Assembly: GCA_003281165.1 (NCBI GenBank)
Contig: QCCT01000004.1
Location: forward strand, 1 to 64,000
Direction: 5' to 3'
Origin: Prochlorococcus sp. AG-347-M18
Lineage (GTDB): Bacteria > Cyanobacteriota > Cyanobacteriia > PCC-6307 > Cyanobiaceae
DNA: 64,000 nt
A program made the translations under genes and the position numbers. Of the stretch, positions 40,293 to 55,899 are shown one piece after another (position 1 is the first letter of the stretch; each line of letters starts with the position of its first letter). The notes below the pieces were generated by a model. That model was not told where the DNA came from. It did not search any database and saw only the letters and a list, made by a program, of their open reading frames with translations.

Positions 40293-41002
40293 AACAAATT
40301 ATTACTCAACATGGTTGGGGACTAAATAAATATTTCTGGGATGATTATAAAGTTGATTTTTTAAAAAATAATTGGCATTGGCAAGATAATGAAAGGGGCT
40401 ATTTTTCGACAAATAATTATCAAGCAAAATGGATTGAAAGCGAATCTAAAAAAGAAATCAGAATGACTTTATGCCATTCCTTTGGTTTTCATTTAATGCA
40501 AAAAAAAATCTTAAAAGAATCAACTCATATTGTTCTTATAAATTCCTTTAATAATTTTCTTCCATTAAATAATAAGAGAAACTTTATTTTAAGGTCTCTA
40601 AAAAGAATGGAAACAAAAATCATAAAAGATGAACCTAAGGATATGTTGAAAGAATTTATACATAGATCATTTATGCCAAATCATATGAATAATAGTTTTA
40701 AAAATATCTTTTATAAAAGTTTAGAGAATTTAAATAAAACTCTTCTTTTAGGTGATTTAAAACAACTCTACATCAATAGAGATTTTCCAGTATTTTTAAG
40801 AAAAGATTGCAAAATTATTTTTATAAAATCAGAAAATGATTTGATTCTTGATAACGAATCAAATAATAACTTCTTAAATTACTTAAATAAAACACTTGAT
40901 AGGAAGCCAATTTTAATTAAATTAGCTCAGCAAGGTCATTGCTTGAATAATTTAAATTTATACGAGATCTTACTTAATAGACTTAATGATGAAGATGGAT
41001 AG
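40289..41002 (+). CDS. bioK: BioK-like pimeloyl-ACP methyl ester esterase
   Basis: A 237-aa alpha/beta-hydrolase-like protein. The nucleophile is probably Ser64 in TLCHSFGFHLM, His217 in QQGHCLN fits the catalytic His, and an acid in SENDLILD is a candidate third residue. The position between bioF and bioC matches BioK, described as the BioH-replacing esterase in marine picocyanobacteria, which frees pimeloyl-ACP from its methyl ester. It overlaps bioF by 4 and bioC by 17 bases. BioG-type esterases are the alternative label. Confidence 0.8.
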   Translation: MKQIITQHGWGLNKYFWDDYKVDFLKNNWHWQDNERGYFSTNNYQAKWIESESKKEIRMTLCHSFGFHLMQKKILKESTHIVLINSFNNFLPLNNKRNFILRSLKRMETKIIKDEPKDMLKEFIHRSFMPNHMNNSFKNIFYKSLENLNKTLLLGDLKQLYINRDFPVFLRKDCKIIFIKSENDLILDNESNNNFLNYLNKTLDRKPILIKLAQQGHCLNNLNLYEILLNRLNDEDG

Positions 41003-41756
41003 TAAAAAGTGGAATGAGAAAATAAAAAATAATTTCAATGATGCTGCATATCGGTATTTCGAGCATTCAAATATACAGAAATTTTTTGCAAAAAAAATTG
41101 TTCAATTTATCAAAGAATTAAATCCTCAAAAAAAAGGTGAATGGATAGATCTAGGATCAGGACCAGGAATACTAGCTGATGAAATAGAAAAAAAATTTTC
41201 TTCCCAAAAAGTAGCCAGAATTGATTTCAGCAGAAAAATGCTTCTTGAGAATAAATTATCTAGTAAAAAAATTTTATGGGATTTGAATAATGATTTACCT
41301 CTTGAAATCAATAACTGTTCTTTATTAACATCTAACTTTTGCATCCATTGGCTAAACAACCCAGAAAAGATAATAAAAAATTGGTTTAGTAAATTAAAAT
41401 CAGGAGGTTTTTTAATCATTTCTTATCCAACAAAAAATTGTTTTCCTGAATGGAAAGATACTTGTAGAAAAATTGATATTGAATATAGTGGACTTAATTT
41501 CCTTTGCTCTAAAGAATTATTAAAAGATTTCAAATCAAATGAAATTCATTATTCAGAAAAGTTTAATTATCTTGAAAATTATGAGGATGTATATAAGCTT
41601 TTTAGAAGCCTTAAAAATGTAGGAGCACAATCAACAAATTGTAAACGCAAAACAGTGAAGGAATTAAAAAAAATTCAAAAGTTTTGGCCAAAGAATTACA
41701 ATAATACAGTTAACCTTACATGGCAAATTGAGATTCAAATCATAAAGAAATTATGA
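40986..41756 (+). CDS. bioC: Malonyl-ACP O-methyltransferase BioC
   Basis: A 256-aa SAM-dependent methyltransferase with motif I in WIDLGSGPGILADEIE, acidic strand ARIDFSRKML, and post-motif SNFCIHWLNNPEKII. BioC methylates malonyl-ACP so that it can be extended by the fatty acid enzymes. Its start lies 17 bases inside bioK; a start at the second or fourth codon (both Met) is equally possible. The stop overlaps bioD by 4 bases. Confidence 0.88.
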   Translation: MMKMDSKKWNEKIKNNFNDAAYRYFEHSNIQKFFAKKIVQFIKELNPQKKGEWIDLGSGPGILADEIEKKFSSQKVARIDFSRKMLLENKLSSKKILWDLNNDLPLEINNCSLLTSNFCIHWLNNPEKIIKNWFSKLKSGGFLIISYPTKNCFPEWKDTCRKIDIEYSGLNFLCSKELLKDFKSNEIHYSEKFNYLENYEDVYKLFRSLKNVGAQSTNCKRKTVKELKKIQKFWPKNYNNTVNLTWQIEIQIIKKL

Positions 41757-42418
41757 GTACTCAGGATAGTATTTTCAAATTTATAATTTGTGGAACAGAT
41801 ACTGATATTGGGAAAACTTTAATTAGCTCTTTTTTCGTTAAAGGATTAGATTCCTTTTATTGGAAGCCTATTCAAAGCGGTATTGAATCGCAAACTGATA
41901 GTCAAACTGTTGAAAAACTTACACAATTAAGTAAAGAGAAAATTATTAAAGAAGCTTATGTCTTTACTAAACCTCTATCTCCTCATTGGGCTGCTGAAAT
42001 AGATCAAAAAACTATTAACTTTGACAAGTTGAGATTGCCAAAAGTGCAAGGCTCATTAATTGTAGAAACTGCAGGTGGATTAATGGTTCCAATAACACGC
42101 AATTTTTTGCAAATAGATCAAATAAAACAATGGGATCTTCCGGTAATACTTGTATGCAAGAGCTCACTTGGCACTCTTAACCATACCCTTCTTAGTATTG
42201 AGGCCTTAAAAAAAAGAAATATCGAGATTTTAGGTTTAGTAGTCAATGGCGAAAAACATCTTGATAATCCAAAAACTCTTGTTGATTTTAGTGGTATTCC
42301 GTTAATTGCTGAATTTCCTTACATAAAAAAAATGGACTCAAACAATTTAGATATACTATGGGAAGAACTAGACATCAAGAATAAGTTGATCTCACTTTTA
42401 AACTCAAAAAAAAGTTAA
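41753..42418 (+). CDS. bioD: Dethiobiotin synthetase
   Basis: A 221-aa ATP-dependent carboxylase that closes the ureido ring of dethiobiotin. The P-loop is in CGTDTDIGKTLISS, and YWKPIQSGI and ETAGGLMVPI are conserved substrate-site blocks. It overlaps bioC by 4 bases and its stop is directly followed by the bioA ATG. Confidence 0.93.
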   Translation: MSTQDSIFKFIICGTDTDIGKTLISSFFVKGLDSFYWKPIQSGIESQTDSQTVEKLTQLSKEKIIKEAYVFTKPLSPHWAAEIDQKTINFDKLRLPKVQGSLIVETAGGLMVPITRNFLQIDQIKQWDLPVILVCKSSLGTLNHTLLSIEALKKRNIEILGLVVNGEKHLDNPKTLVDFSGIPLIAEFPYIKKMDSNNLDILWEELDIKNKLISLLNSKKS

Positions 42419-43720
42419 ATGAAATTTTTGGATTCAAAAACTCCAAATCAAGATTGGCACCCAAATATTTGGCCACCCTTTACACAAATCAATAAGAGCA
42501 AACCGCAAATAGAAGTAACTCATGGTAAAGATACCCTTCTATTTACTAAAAATCCTAAAAAAGAGCTAATAGATGCAATTAGTAGTTGGTGGGTGACTCT
42601 TCATGGACATAGCAACCAATACATTGCGGATGCCATTTTCAATCAATCAAAAAAACTTGAGCAAGTTATATTTGCTGATTTTTTACATCCACAGGCAAAA
42701 AAATTAGCGGAAAGACTTAGTGAATTAACAAAACTAGAAAGATTATTCTTTTCTGATAACGGTTCTACTGCAGTGGAAGTCGCTTTAAAAATTGCCTTCC
42801 AATCATGGCAAAATAGAGGAGAGACAAGAACTCAAATAGTAGCTTTTGATGGCGCCTATCATGGCGATACATTTGGAGCAATGGCTTTAGGTGAAAGAAA
42901 TATTTTTAATGAGAATTTCGATAATCTTATGTTCCCAGTTAGGAGAGTGCCCTGGCCTTCAACTTGGATGAACGATGAAGAAGTAGAAAATAAAGAAAAT
43001 GAGGCAATCCAAAAATTAGAAACTCTACTTAAAACTCCCACAGTTGCTGTAATCCTCGAGCCACTTGTTCAAGGAGCAGGAGGAATGAATATGGTTAGGC
43101 CTCAGTTTATAAAAAAAGTTTCAGAAATTATAAACAATAATAATTCTTTGTTAATTGCTGATGAAGTTTTGACTGGGTTTGGAAGATGTGGAAGTCTTTT
43201 TGCGTTTCAAAAGGCAAAAATCGTTCCCGATTTAATAAGTATTTCAAAAGGCTTAACTGGTGGATTTTTACCAATGGGAATAACTTTATGTAAAGAAAAA
43301 ATTTTTCAATCCTTTATTGATGATTCCCCAAGAAAAACTTTTTGGCATGGACATAGTTTTACTGCTAATCCTTTAGGTTGTGCAGCAGCAAACGCTAGCC
43401 TTGATTTATTAGAAAAAGAACCACACAAATACCTTTTATTTGAAGAAAAACATTTATCTCACTTAATTAAATTTCAAAACTTACCCTATATAAAAAAAAT
43501 AAGGGTATCCGGCACAATTGCTGCCTTCGATTTAGATATTGGGAACAAAAAAGGTTATTTCAATAATATTGGGAAAGAAATAAAGAGTCTTGCAATGGAG
43601 CAAGGTTTATTTATTAGGCCCCTCGGGAATGTTATTTATCTCTTGCCACCTCTCTGTATAACCGATGATCAATTAGAAAAAAGTTACTGGATAATAAGGC
43701 AAATCTTAGAAAATTTTTAG
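42419..43720 (+). CDS. bioA: Adenosylmethionine-8-amino-7-oxononanoate aminotransferase
   Basis: A 433-aa class III aminotransferase that converts 8-amino-7-oxononanoate to 7,8-diaminopelargonate with SAM as amino donor. The PLP lysine is in SISKGLTGGFLPMG; WWVTLHGHSNQYIADAI, FSDNGSTAVEVALKIA and LIADEVLTGFGRCG are family signatures. It is last in the bio operon; bioB is not in the window. Its stop is 8 bases from the convergent DUF3143 gene. Confidence 0.95.
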   Translation: MKFLDSKTPNQDWHPNIWPPFTQINKSKPQIEVTHGKDTLLFTKNPKKELIDAISSWWVTLHGHSNQYIADAIFNQSKKLEQVIFADFLHPQAKKLAERLSELTKLERLFFSDNGSTAVEVALKIAFQSWQNRGETRTQIVAFDGAYHGDTFGAMALGERNIFNENFDNLMFPVRRVPWPSTWMNDEEVENKENEAIQKLETLLKTPTVAVILEPLVQGAGGMNMVRPQFIKKVSEIINNNNSLLIADEVLTGFGRCGSLFAFQKAKIVPDLISISKGLTGGFLPMGITLCKEKIFQSFIDDSPRKTFWHGHSFTANPLGCAAANASLDLLEKEPHKYLLFEEKHLSHLIKFQNLPYIKKIRVSGTIAAFDLDIGNKKGYFNNIGKEIKSLAMEQGLFIRPLGNVIYLLPPLCITDDQLEKSYWIIRQILENF

Positions 43721-43728
43721 ATATAAAT

Positions 43729-43986
43729 TTAAGGTCCCTGCAGTATTGCATTTTCCACATCTTCTCTATTAATGCAATAGGAAAATAGTCTTTTAGTTTC
43801 TTGTCCTTCACTTTCCCAGATAACACTTAAATCTTCTTGTTCAAAAATAATAGTTGCATTCCAATTTGAAAGTAAAAGATACCATTTAGATGGATTATTA
43901 ATATCCTTCACAGCACCTAAATCAGTTAGCCACAATTCCAATGATTGCAGTGAATTTTGATTGATAGGTTTTTTAGAGGGATTCAC
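43729..43986 (-). CDS. DUF3143 family protein
   Basis: An 85-aa soluble protein. SLQSLELWLTDLGAV, WNATIIFEQEDLSVIW and FSYCINREDVENAILQGP match the cyanobacterial DUF3143 family. The function is unknown. It follows a J-domain gene by 16 bases; the two are commonly neighbours in cyanobacteria, which suggests a shared role. Confidence 0.8.
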   Translation of the reverse strand: MNPSKKPINQNSLQSLELWLTDLGAVKDINNPSKWYLLLSNWNATIIFEQEDLSVIWESEGQETKRLFSYCINREDVENAILQGP

Positions 43987-44002
43987 AGAAATTTTTAAAA
44001 AA

Positions 44003-44443
44003 TTATTTAATTAGCCAAAGCGGTATTGTCTCTAATTCTTTTCCAGTAAAAGAAGCAATAAAAATTGAACAAATTAAACATATAGAAATTATGATAATTA
44101 AAAGAAACAACGAAAACAATTCTCCATTCGAAAAAGGTCTTCTATTTCCTATTAAATTTTGATTATTAGGATCGATTACTAAATTATTTAAAACGTCAGT
44201 ATTATTCTTACTTCTAGAGTTTTCTTTAAGTTTGTCATCATATATTTTCCTTAAATTACTATTATTTAAATGCTCATAAGCTTCAAGAACTTCCTGAAAT
44301 TTACTTTTAGCAACGTCTATTTCTAATGAAGTTGTATCGGGATGCAACTCAATAGATAGTTTACAAAATGCCTTTCTTAATTCATGATTGGATGCATTTT
44401 CATTTACACCTAAAATTTTGTAATAGGAAGTTTCCCCTTTCAA
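44003..44443 (-). CDS. DnaJ-domain membrane protein
   Basis: A 146-aa protein. The J domain occupies residues 1-70 with the HPD motif at 34-36 (IELHPDTTS). A polar linker leads to one strongly hydrophobic segment (about 110-135, LFLLIIIISICLICSIFIAS), so it is probably a membrane-anchored Hsp70 co-chaperone without zinc fingers or a C-terminal substrate domain. The Hsp70 partner is not known. It is divergent from rsmG. Confidence 0.9.
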   Translation of the reverse strand: MKGETSYYKILGVNENASNHELRKAFCKLSIELHPDTTSLEIDVAKSKFQEVLEAYEHLNNSNLRKIYDDKLKENSRSKNNTDVLNNLVIDPNNQNLIGNRRPFSNGELFSLFLLIIIISICLICSIFIASFTGKELETIPLWLIK

Positions 44444-44505
44444 AATAATCTTTTATTAATATTGTAATTCTAATAAATTTTTACTAAATAGAATGTATTT
44501 AATGG

Positions 44506-45246
44506 ATGGTTAAAATTCATATTTATAACGAAATGAAAAAACAAAACATTCCAGAAGAAATTCTTTCCTTAATAACTGAAGAAGAAATAATTATGTTTCA
44601 AGAATTACAAATTAAAATTAAAGAATTAAATAATAAGACTAATCTCACAAGATTAACTGATGGGGATGATTATTGGGTGTCTCAAGTTTTTGACAGCATT
44701 TGGCCATTCAAAGCTTTCACGAATATTAATTTTGATAATAAAAAATTTTTAGATATTGGATCAGGCTGTGGCTTCCCAGGTTTAGCTTATGCAATAACTC
44801 ATCCTAATTCTGAGATATATCTAATTGATTCTTTGAAAAAGAAAACAGATGCAATAAAAATTTTAGTTGAACAGATCAATTTCAAAAACAATATTCATGT
44901 AATCAATGATCGTGTTGAGAACTTAGCCCACCAATCTTCAATGAGAAATAATTTTAATATTGCAACAACTAGAGCAGTTAGTAATCCATCAACAGTTTCA
45001 GAATATATTTTACCAATGTTAAAAAAAGAAGGGTTTGGAGTTTTATATTGTGGCAAATGGACGAATGAAGAAAGCAAAAATCTAGATAAAACTTTAGAAT
45101 TATTAGAAGGGCAAGTTAAAGATAAAAAAGAGATACAATTACCAAGAAATAAAGGCATTCGAAATATTATTCTTATTCAACCTAAGAATTTTTGTCCTGA
45201 AATTTACCCAAGAAAAGTTGGCAAACCTGAAAAAAATCCATTATGA
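44506..45246 (+). CDS. rsmG: 16S rRNA (guanine527-N7)-methyltransferase
   Basis: A 246-aa SAM-dependent methyltransferase; motif I is FLDIGSGCGFPGLAYA and NKTNLTRLTDGDDYWVSQVFDS is the usual N-terminal block (the LTRL segment). It methylates G527 of 16S rRNA. The first ATG (44506) precedes a second Met by nine codons, and either could start. It stops 2 bases from the convergent aldo/keto reductase stop. Confidence 0.92.
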   Translation: MVKIHIYNEMKKQNIPEEILSLITEEEIIMFQELQIKIKELNNKTNLTRLTDGDDYWVSQVFDSIWPFKAFTNINFDNKKFLDIGSGCGFPGLAYAITHPNSEIYLIDSLKKKTDAIKILVEQINFKNNIHVINDRVENLAHQSSMRNNFNIATTRAVSNPSTVSEYILPMLKKEGFGVLYCGKWTNEESKNLDKTLELLEGQVKDKKEIQLPRNKGIRNIILIQPKNFCPEIYPRKVGKPEKNPL

Positions 45247-45248
45247 AA

Positions 45249-46442
45249 TTATTTTCTTGATAATCTTTTAGCATTCTTATCTCCAAACTTTTCTTTTAAA
45301 TTTCTCAATTTTTTTATAACTTTTTTGGGATTTATATGACCTTCTAATACTTTCAATAATTGTTCTTCAGAAACATCTACATCTAGTAAATTTGCGTTGA
45401 ATCCTGGGAACCAGTGGCTTCCATTACCAAGCAATTGATATCTAGCTCTTGCATATCCTTCCATGCCCAACCAATCAATTAAATTTGAAAGCCAAATCAG
45501 AACAGGAATATTAATATTTCCCGGCGTATATTCCCAACTTGGTAAATTTCTATTCCAATTTTGATGCCACTCTAAACCTAAGGAATTAATAGATTCCTGC
45601 CTTAATTTGTTAATTATCTTAGGCACATACTTCTCAGATTCTGTTAACAACGAGACAGCTTCTAAATGCAGAGCAAAATCTGTCTCTTTTTCAATACCCA
45701 CACTCAAAGTATGGACATTTTGATTTCTTAAGCAAAAAAGATCATTAAAAACTATAGGATGAAGTGGTTTACAAAATTCCAACATTTTTCTTGAGGGAGT
45801 ATGAAGATGTCCCCCTTTATCAGTCGGACTTATTATGAAAACCCCAAGATCATGCTTATTGGCTAAATTAATAACCTTTGTATTTTCCTGATTAATGAAA
45901 TACCAGTGCAAATTTACATAATCAAATAAGTTTGTTGATATGGCCTTTTCAATAAGTGAAGATTTTCCATGGGTTGAAAATCCAATAGATCCAATTAAAT
46001 TTTCTTTTTGAAAATTCCTCAAAATATCAATGCAACCTCCATCTCGAATAGCCTGATGTAAATGTTCAGCAGTATTAATACCATGTATTGCTAACAAATC
46101 AATTTTTTTAACTTTCAATTTTTCAATACTAGATAATACATCTCGCTCAAAAGTTTCCGGATCGCTATTTGGTGGAATCTTTGTTTGGATTATATTTGGG
46201 ATTTTCTTAGTATTCTTAAAACACATTCCTAATTGCACCTCAGAAGTTCCATAGTACTTGGCAGTTTCTACATGACTTAAACCATATTGTGTTGCAAGAT
46301 CTAATATATTTTCTACTTTATTTTGCTCTTCGTATGAAACCTCAGAAAAATCTAATTGATCCCAACTTTTTTGAAATCTCATACCACCTAAAGATAAAAC
46401 AGGAATCTTCAGATTGGTTCTACCAAATCTACGATATTTCAT
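45249..46442 (-). CDS. Aldo/keto reductase family oxidoreductase
   Basis: A 397-aa protein with an AKR TIM-barrel opening (YRRFGRTNLKIPVLSLGGM), the catalytic Tyr region (VETAKYYGTSEVQLG), KIDLLAIHGI and GSIGFSTHG. The C-terminal about 90 residues after the barrel are extra and partly aromatic (WYGMEG-like, HWFPGFN). NADPH-dependent reduction of a carbonyl substrate is the family activity; the substrate is unknown. It is immediately downstream of a ferredoxin and Ycf35 on the same strand. Confidence 0.85.
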   Translation of the reverse strand: MKYRRFGRTNLKIPVLSLGGMRFQKSWDQLDFSEVSYEEQNKVENILDLATQYGLSHVETAKYYGTSEVQLGMCFKNTKKIPNIIQTKIPPNSDPETFERDVLSSIEKLKVKKIDLLAIHGINTAEHLHQAIRDGGCIDILRNFQKENLIGSIGFSTHGKSSLIEKAISTNLFDYVNLHWYFINQENTKVINLANKHDLGVFIISPTDKGGHLHTPSRKMLEFCKPLHPIVFNDLFCLRNQNVHTLSVGIEKETDFALHLEAVSLLTESEKYVPKIINKLRQESINSLGLEWHQNWNRNLPSWEYTPGNINIPVLIWLSNLIDWLGMEGYARARYQLLGNGSHWFPGFNANLLDVDVSEEQLLKVLEGHINPKKVIKKLRNLKEKFGDKNAKRLSRK

Positions 46443-46452
46443 CTTTTTGATA

Positions 46453-46812
46453 TTAGTGCTTATTCATTCTCGGTGGCTTTCCAAATGTTTGAAACATATC
46501 CCTATCGAGACTATCCTCTAAATCATCCAATTCTTCAAATTTGACCCAATGAATACAATCAACAGGGCATGTATCTATTGCTTCTTGTATGACATCAGAA
46601 CTATCTCCATCTTGCCTGATAGCTCGACTTCTACCATGAAATTCATCAACAGTGAAAGTGTTCGAAGCGACGTGAACACAGTACTGACAACCAATACACT
46701 TAGCTTCATCAACCCATACAGCTTTTTCTGCTAACTGACCCCCTAAAACGGGCTCATAGCCTGTAATCTCAATATTTTCTTCAGTATTATGAAATGGATC
46801 CGTAAAATCCAT
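46453..46812 (-). CDS. Single-cluster [4Fe-4S] ferredoxin
   Basis: A 119-aa ferredoxin with one cluster: Cys39, Cys42 and Cys45 (CIGCQYC) and Cys82 of TCPVDCIHW; Cys86 is an additional cysteine. The N-terminal 30 residues and an acidic C-terminal tail (FEELDDLEDSLDRD) extend the core. It lies between an aldo/keto reductase and ycf35 (9 bases from ycf35), which suggests that it serves a dedicated redox step there. It is distinct from the photosynthetic 2Fe-2S ferredoxins. Confidence 0.9.
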   Translation of the reverse strand: MDFTDPFHNTEENIEITGYEPVLGGQLAEKAVWVDEAKCIGCQYCVHVASNTFTVDEFHGRSRAIRQDGDSSDVIQEAIDTCPVDCIHWVKFEELDDLEDSLDRDMFQTFGKPPRMNKH

Positions 46813-46821
46813 ATCTTGAAG

Positions 46822-47214
46822 TTAGTTTTCCCACTTGGTTAAGACCAATTCAATAGAACCATCATTTTTATTTTTTTGCTCTACGATTTGATATCCATCT
46901 TCTTGCGTTTTAGAGATGATTGTTTGGTAAGCATACATTTGTGTAACTTTTGAGATGAATCTTTCTACTGGAATTTCAAATTTCCATAGATCAAGGTCAG
47001 TAACTAGTTCATATGCATTAGAATTTTTATCCCATTTAAATCCAACTTGGGTATCACCCGGTAATTGCATGCTTATATCAACGGCTGTGAATTGACCTTT
47101 ATATCCTTTTACAAACTTTTCTTCTTGATTAATACTATAACCGAAATGATTTAAAGCCTTAATTAGAGGCTCTGCTTCTTTAAGCTGGGTTTTAATCGTA
47201 CTAAAATGTGACAT
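46822..47214 (-). CDS. ycf35: DUF1257 / Ycf35 family protein
   Basis: A 130-aa protein matching the plastid/cyanobacterial Ycf35 family: MSHFSTIKTQLKEAEPLIKAL, FTAVDISMQLPGDTQVGFKW and YELVTDLDLWKFEIPVERFI. The function is unknown. It overlaps the upstream DUF2997 gene by 14 bases and is followed by a ferredoxin gene, a conserved cyanobacterial order as I recall it. Confidence 0.87.
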   Translation of the reverse strand: MSHFSTIKTQLKEAEPLIKALNHFGYSINQEEKFVKGYKGQFTAVDISMQLPGDTQVGFKWDKNSNAYELVTDLDLWKFEIPVERFISKVTQMYAYQTIISKTQEDGYQIVEQKNKNDGSIELVLTKWEN

Positions 47215-47425
47215 TAGATTCGTTATTTAATTGTGTTAAGTTTTCACTTTGATTAGAGATGAAAGCATCAGATGTTTTATTCTTAACTGTTACTTTACCG
47301 AGAGCGTCTTCGAGATTTTTTGTAGCTTCATTGCATGAATTACCAGTAAATCCCTCGACAGTCTCTTCAACTCTTCCGTCTTGATGAATTTTGAATCTCA
47401 ATGTTTTTTGAGGCATTAAATTCAA
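47201..47425 (-). CDS. DUF2997 family protein
   Basis: A 74-aa soluble protein. LRFKIHQDGRVEETVEGFTGNSC and EATKNLEDALGKV match DUF2997, which accompanies Ycf35 in cyanobacteria. The cysteine in GNSCNEATKNLE is a candidate functional residue. The function is unknown. It is first in the leftward DUF2997-ycf35-ferredoxin-aldo/keto reductase group. Confidence 0.82.
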   Translation of the reverse strand: MNLMPQKTLRFKIHQDGRVEETVEGFTGNSCNEATKNLEDALGKVTVKNKTSDAFISNQSENLTQLNNESNVTF

Positions 47426-47564
47426 GTACTGAGTAGTTTTACTTTATATAGAATAACGAAATTTTTTTGTTTCAGTTGGTACAAGTTAATTAATTTTAAT
47501 TTTTATATTGAATATCTGATAAATTAATTTTTTTGATAGCGTTCTAATAAAAAAATTAAGGTAT

Positions 47565-48338
47565 TTAATTATAAAAACCTTGCATACCCATTGAATCAAG
47601 AGCAGTTTTTGCTTCTTCCATAACAGATGGCTCTTTATCGAAAAGAGCTATCTTTGTACATTCATCAACGAAACTTTCTTGCAATGTAGTACTTAATTTT
47701 TCGTATAATCTACATAATGACCATATGCAATTACTTCTTACACCTGATTCATTGTCTATTTTTAAACTTATTAAAAGCTGTTCTGCTGCCAATTGAGCGT
47801 TCTCTATAGAAACATTTCCAATTTCAGCTAAAGAACTCGAGGACCATAACCTTACTGCAGCAACATCATTCTTCAAAGCATTTATTAATGGCTTTAAAAC
47901 AATTTTGTTTTCATAGTTAGCTAGACTCCATGCAGTCGCTCTTCTGACATAAGCGTTATCATCAGTCTTCAAAAGACTGACAAGTTTCTGAACTGCGCTA
48001 GGAAATGGATTTCGACCTAAAGCATATACCGCACTCATTCTCTCAACAGGACAAGGTTGGTCTAGTAAGGGTAACAAAAGTGGAAAAGATCTTTGATCTC
48101 GATATTCGCAAAATATTCTTAGGCCCTGTATTCTTTCTTCTCTATTGCCCTCTAGCATTTTCAAAGCTTCATTGCACTCTTGAGTTATATTTAAACCTTT
48201 GGAAAAAGCATCCTCATCGATTTGTTCTAAAGGATCCATTTCAATCTCTAAAGCCAATTCTTTGGCTAAAACATCTGGATCAACTGCTATTTCAGCTAAG
48301 CTATCTTTATTAGGATCCTTATTTTTTGTCATTTTCAA
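47565..48338 (-). CDS. HEAT-repeat protein (PBS-lyase-like)
   Basis: A 257-aa protein built from HEAT-like helical repeats from about residue 55 (RIQGLRIFCEYRDQRSFPLL, ERMSAVYALGRNPFPSAVQKL, YVRRATAWSLANYENKIV, AVRLWSSSSLAEIG, GVRSNCIWSLCRLYEKL). Repeats of this type occur in phycobilin lyases and NblB-like proteins. Because high-light Prochlorococcus lacks phycobilisomes, a lyase role is unlikely; a chlorophyll- or protein-binding scaffold is possible. The N-terminal 50 residues are acidic. Confidence 0.8.
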   Translation of the reverse strand: MKMTKNKDPNKDSLAEIAVDPDVLAKELALEIEMDPLEQIDEDAFSKGLNITQECNEALKMLEGNREERIQGLRIFCEYRDQRSFPLLLPLLDQPCPVERMSAVYALGRNPFPSAVQKLVSLLKTDDNAYVRRATAWSLANYENKIVLKPLINALKNDVAAVRLWSSSSLAEIGNVSIENAQLAAEQLLISLKIDNESGVRSNCIWSLCRLYEKLSTTLQESFVDECTKIALFDKEPSVMEEAKTALDSMGMQGFYN

Positions 48339-48348
48339 AAACTAAAAA

Positions 48349-48474
48349 CTAATTCATCGGAGCAGGCGACATCATATCTCCTGGCAACCAAATTCTTGCA
48401 CTAACTGCAAAAAAGGCAATCCCAAAAAGTGCAACTATAGCGAATGGTAAAATTTTCGTCTTAATAAAACCCAA
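48349..48474 (-). CDS. Small single-span membrane protein, 41 aa
   Basis: A leftward frame of 41 codons with one hydrophobic helix (ILPFAIVALFGIAFFAVSA) followed by RIWLPGDMMSPAPMN. An in-frame TGA lies just three codons before the TTG at 48472-48474, so the TTG (or the ATT three codons later) must be the start. Such sizes and topology are typical of small photosystem or NDH-1 subunits in cyanobacteria, but I do not recognise this one. It ends 10 bases before the HEAT-repeat gene start, on the same strand. Confidence 0.65.
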   Translation of the reverse strand: MGFIKTKILPFAIVALFGIAFFAVSARIWLPGDMMSPAPMN

Positions 48475-48543
48475 AGATTCTCAGTTAATTAAAACAATAA
48501 TAACCTGTCTAAGATACTTTTAAAAAACTTTGCTTAGATAATA

Positions 48544-49602
<1,059 letters not shown>

Positions 49603-49619
49603 TTAACTGAAAGCTAATT

Positions 49620-49775
<156 letters not shown>

Positions 49776-49823
49776 TTACAAATTAAAAAATTCATTCTAG
49801 TCACTAAAAATGATAATGGATAA

Positions 49824-53951
<4,128 letters not shown>

Positions 53952-53964
53952 TTAAAGATTACAT

Positions 53965-55878
<1,914 letters not shown>

Positions 55879-55899
55879 TTAGAAGTTTTTAATAGGTAT

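Noticed and set aside
43751..43759. Exact TTTTCCACA nonamer
   Set aside because: Single copy inside the DUF3143 coding region with no partner nearby; consistent with chance.
47565..48338. Phycobilin lyase function for the HEAT-repeat protein
   Set aside because: Only generic HEAT repeats are visible and no phycobilisome gene is present in the window.
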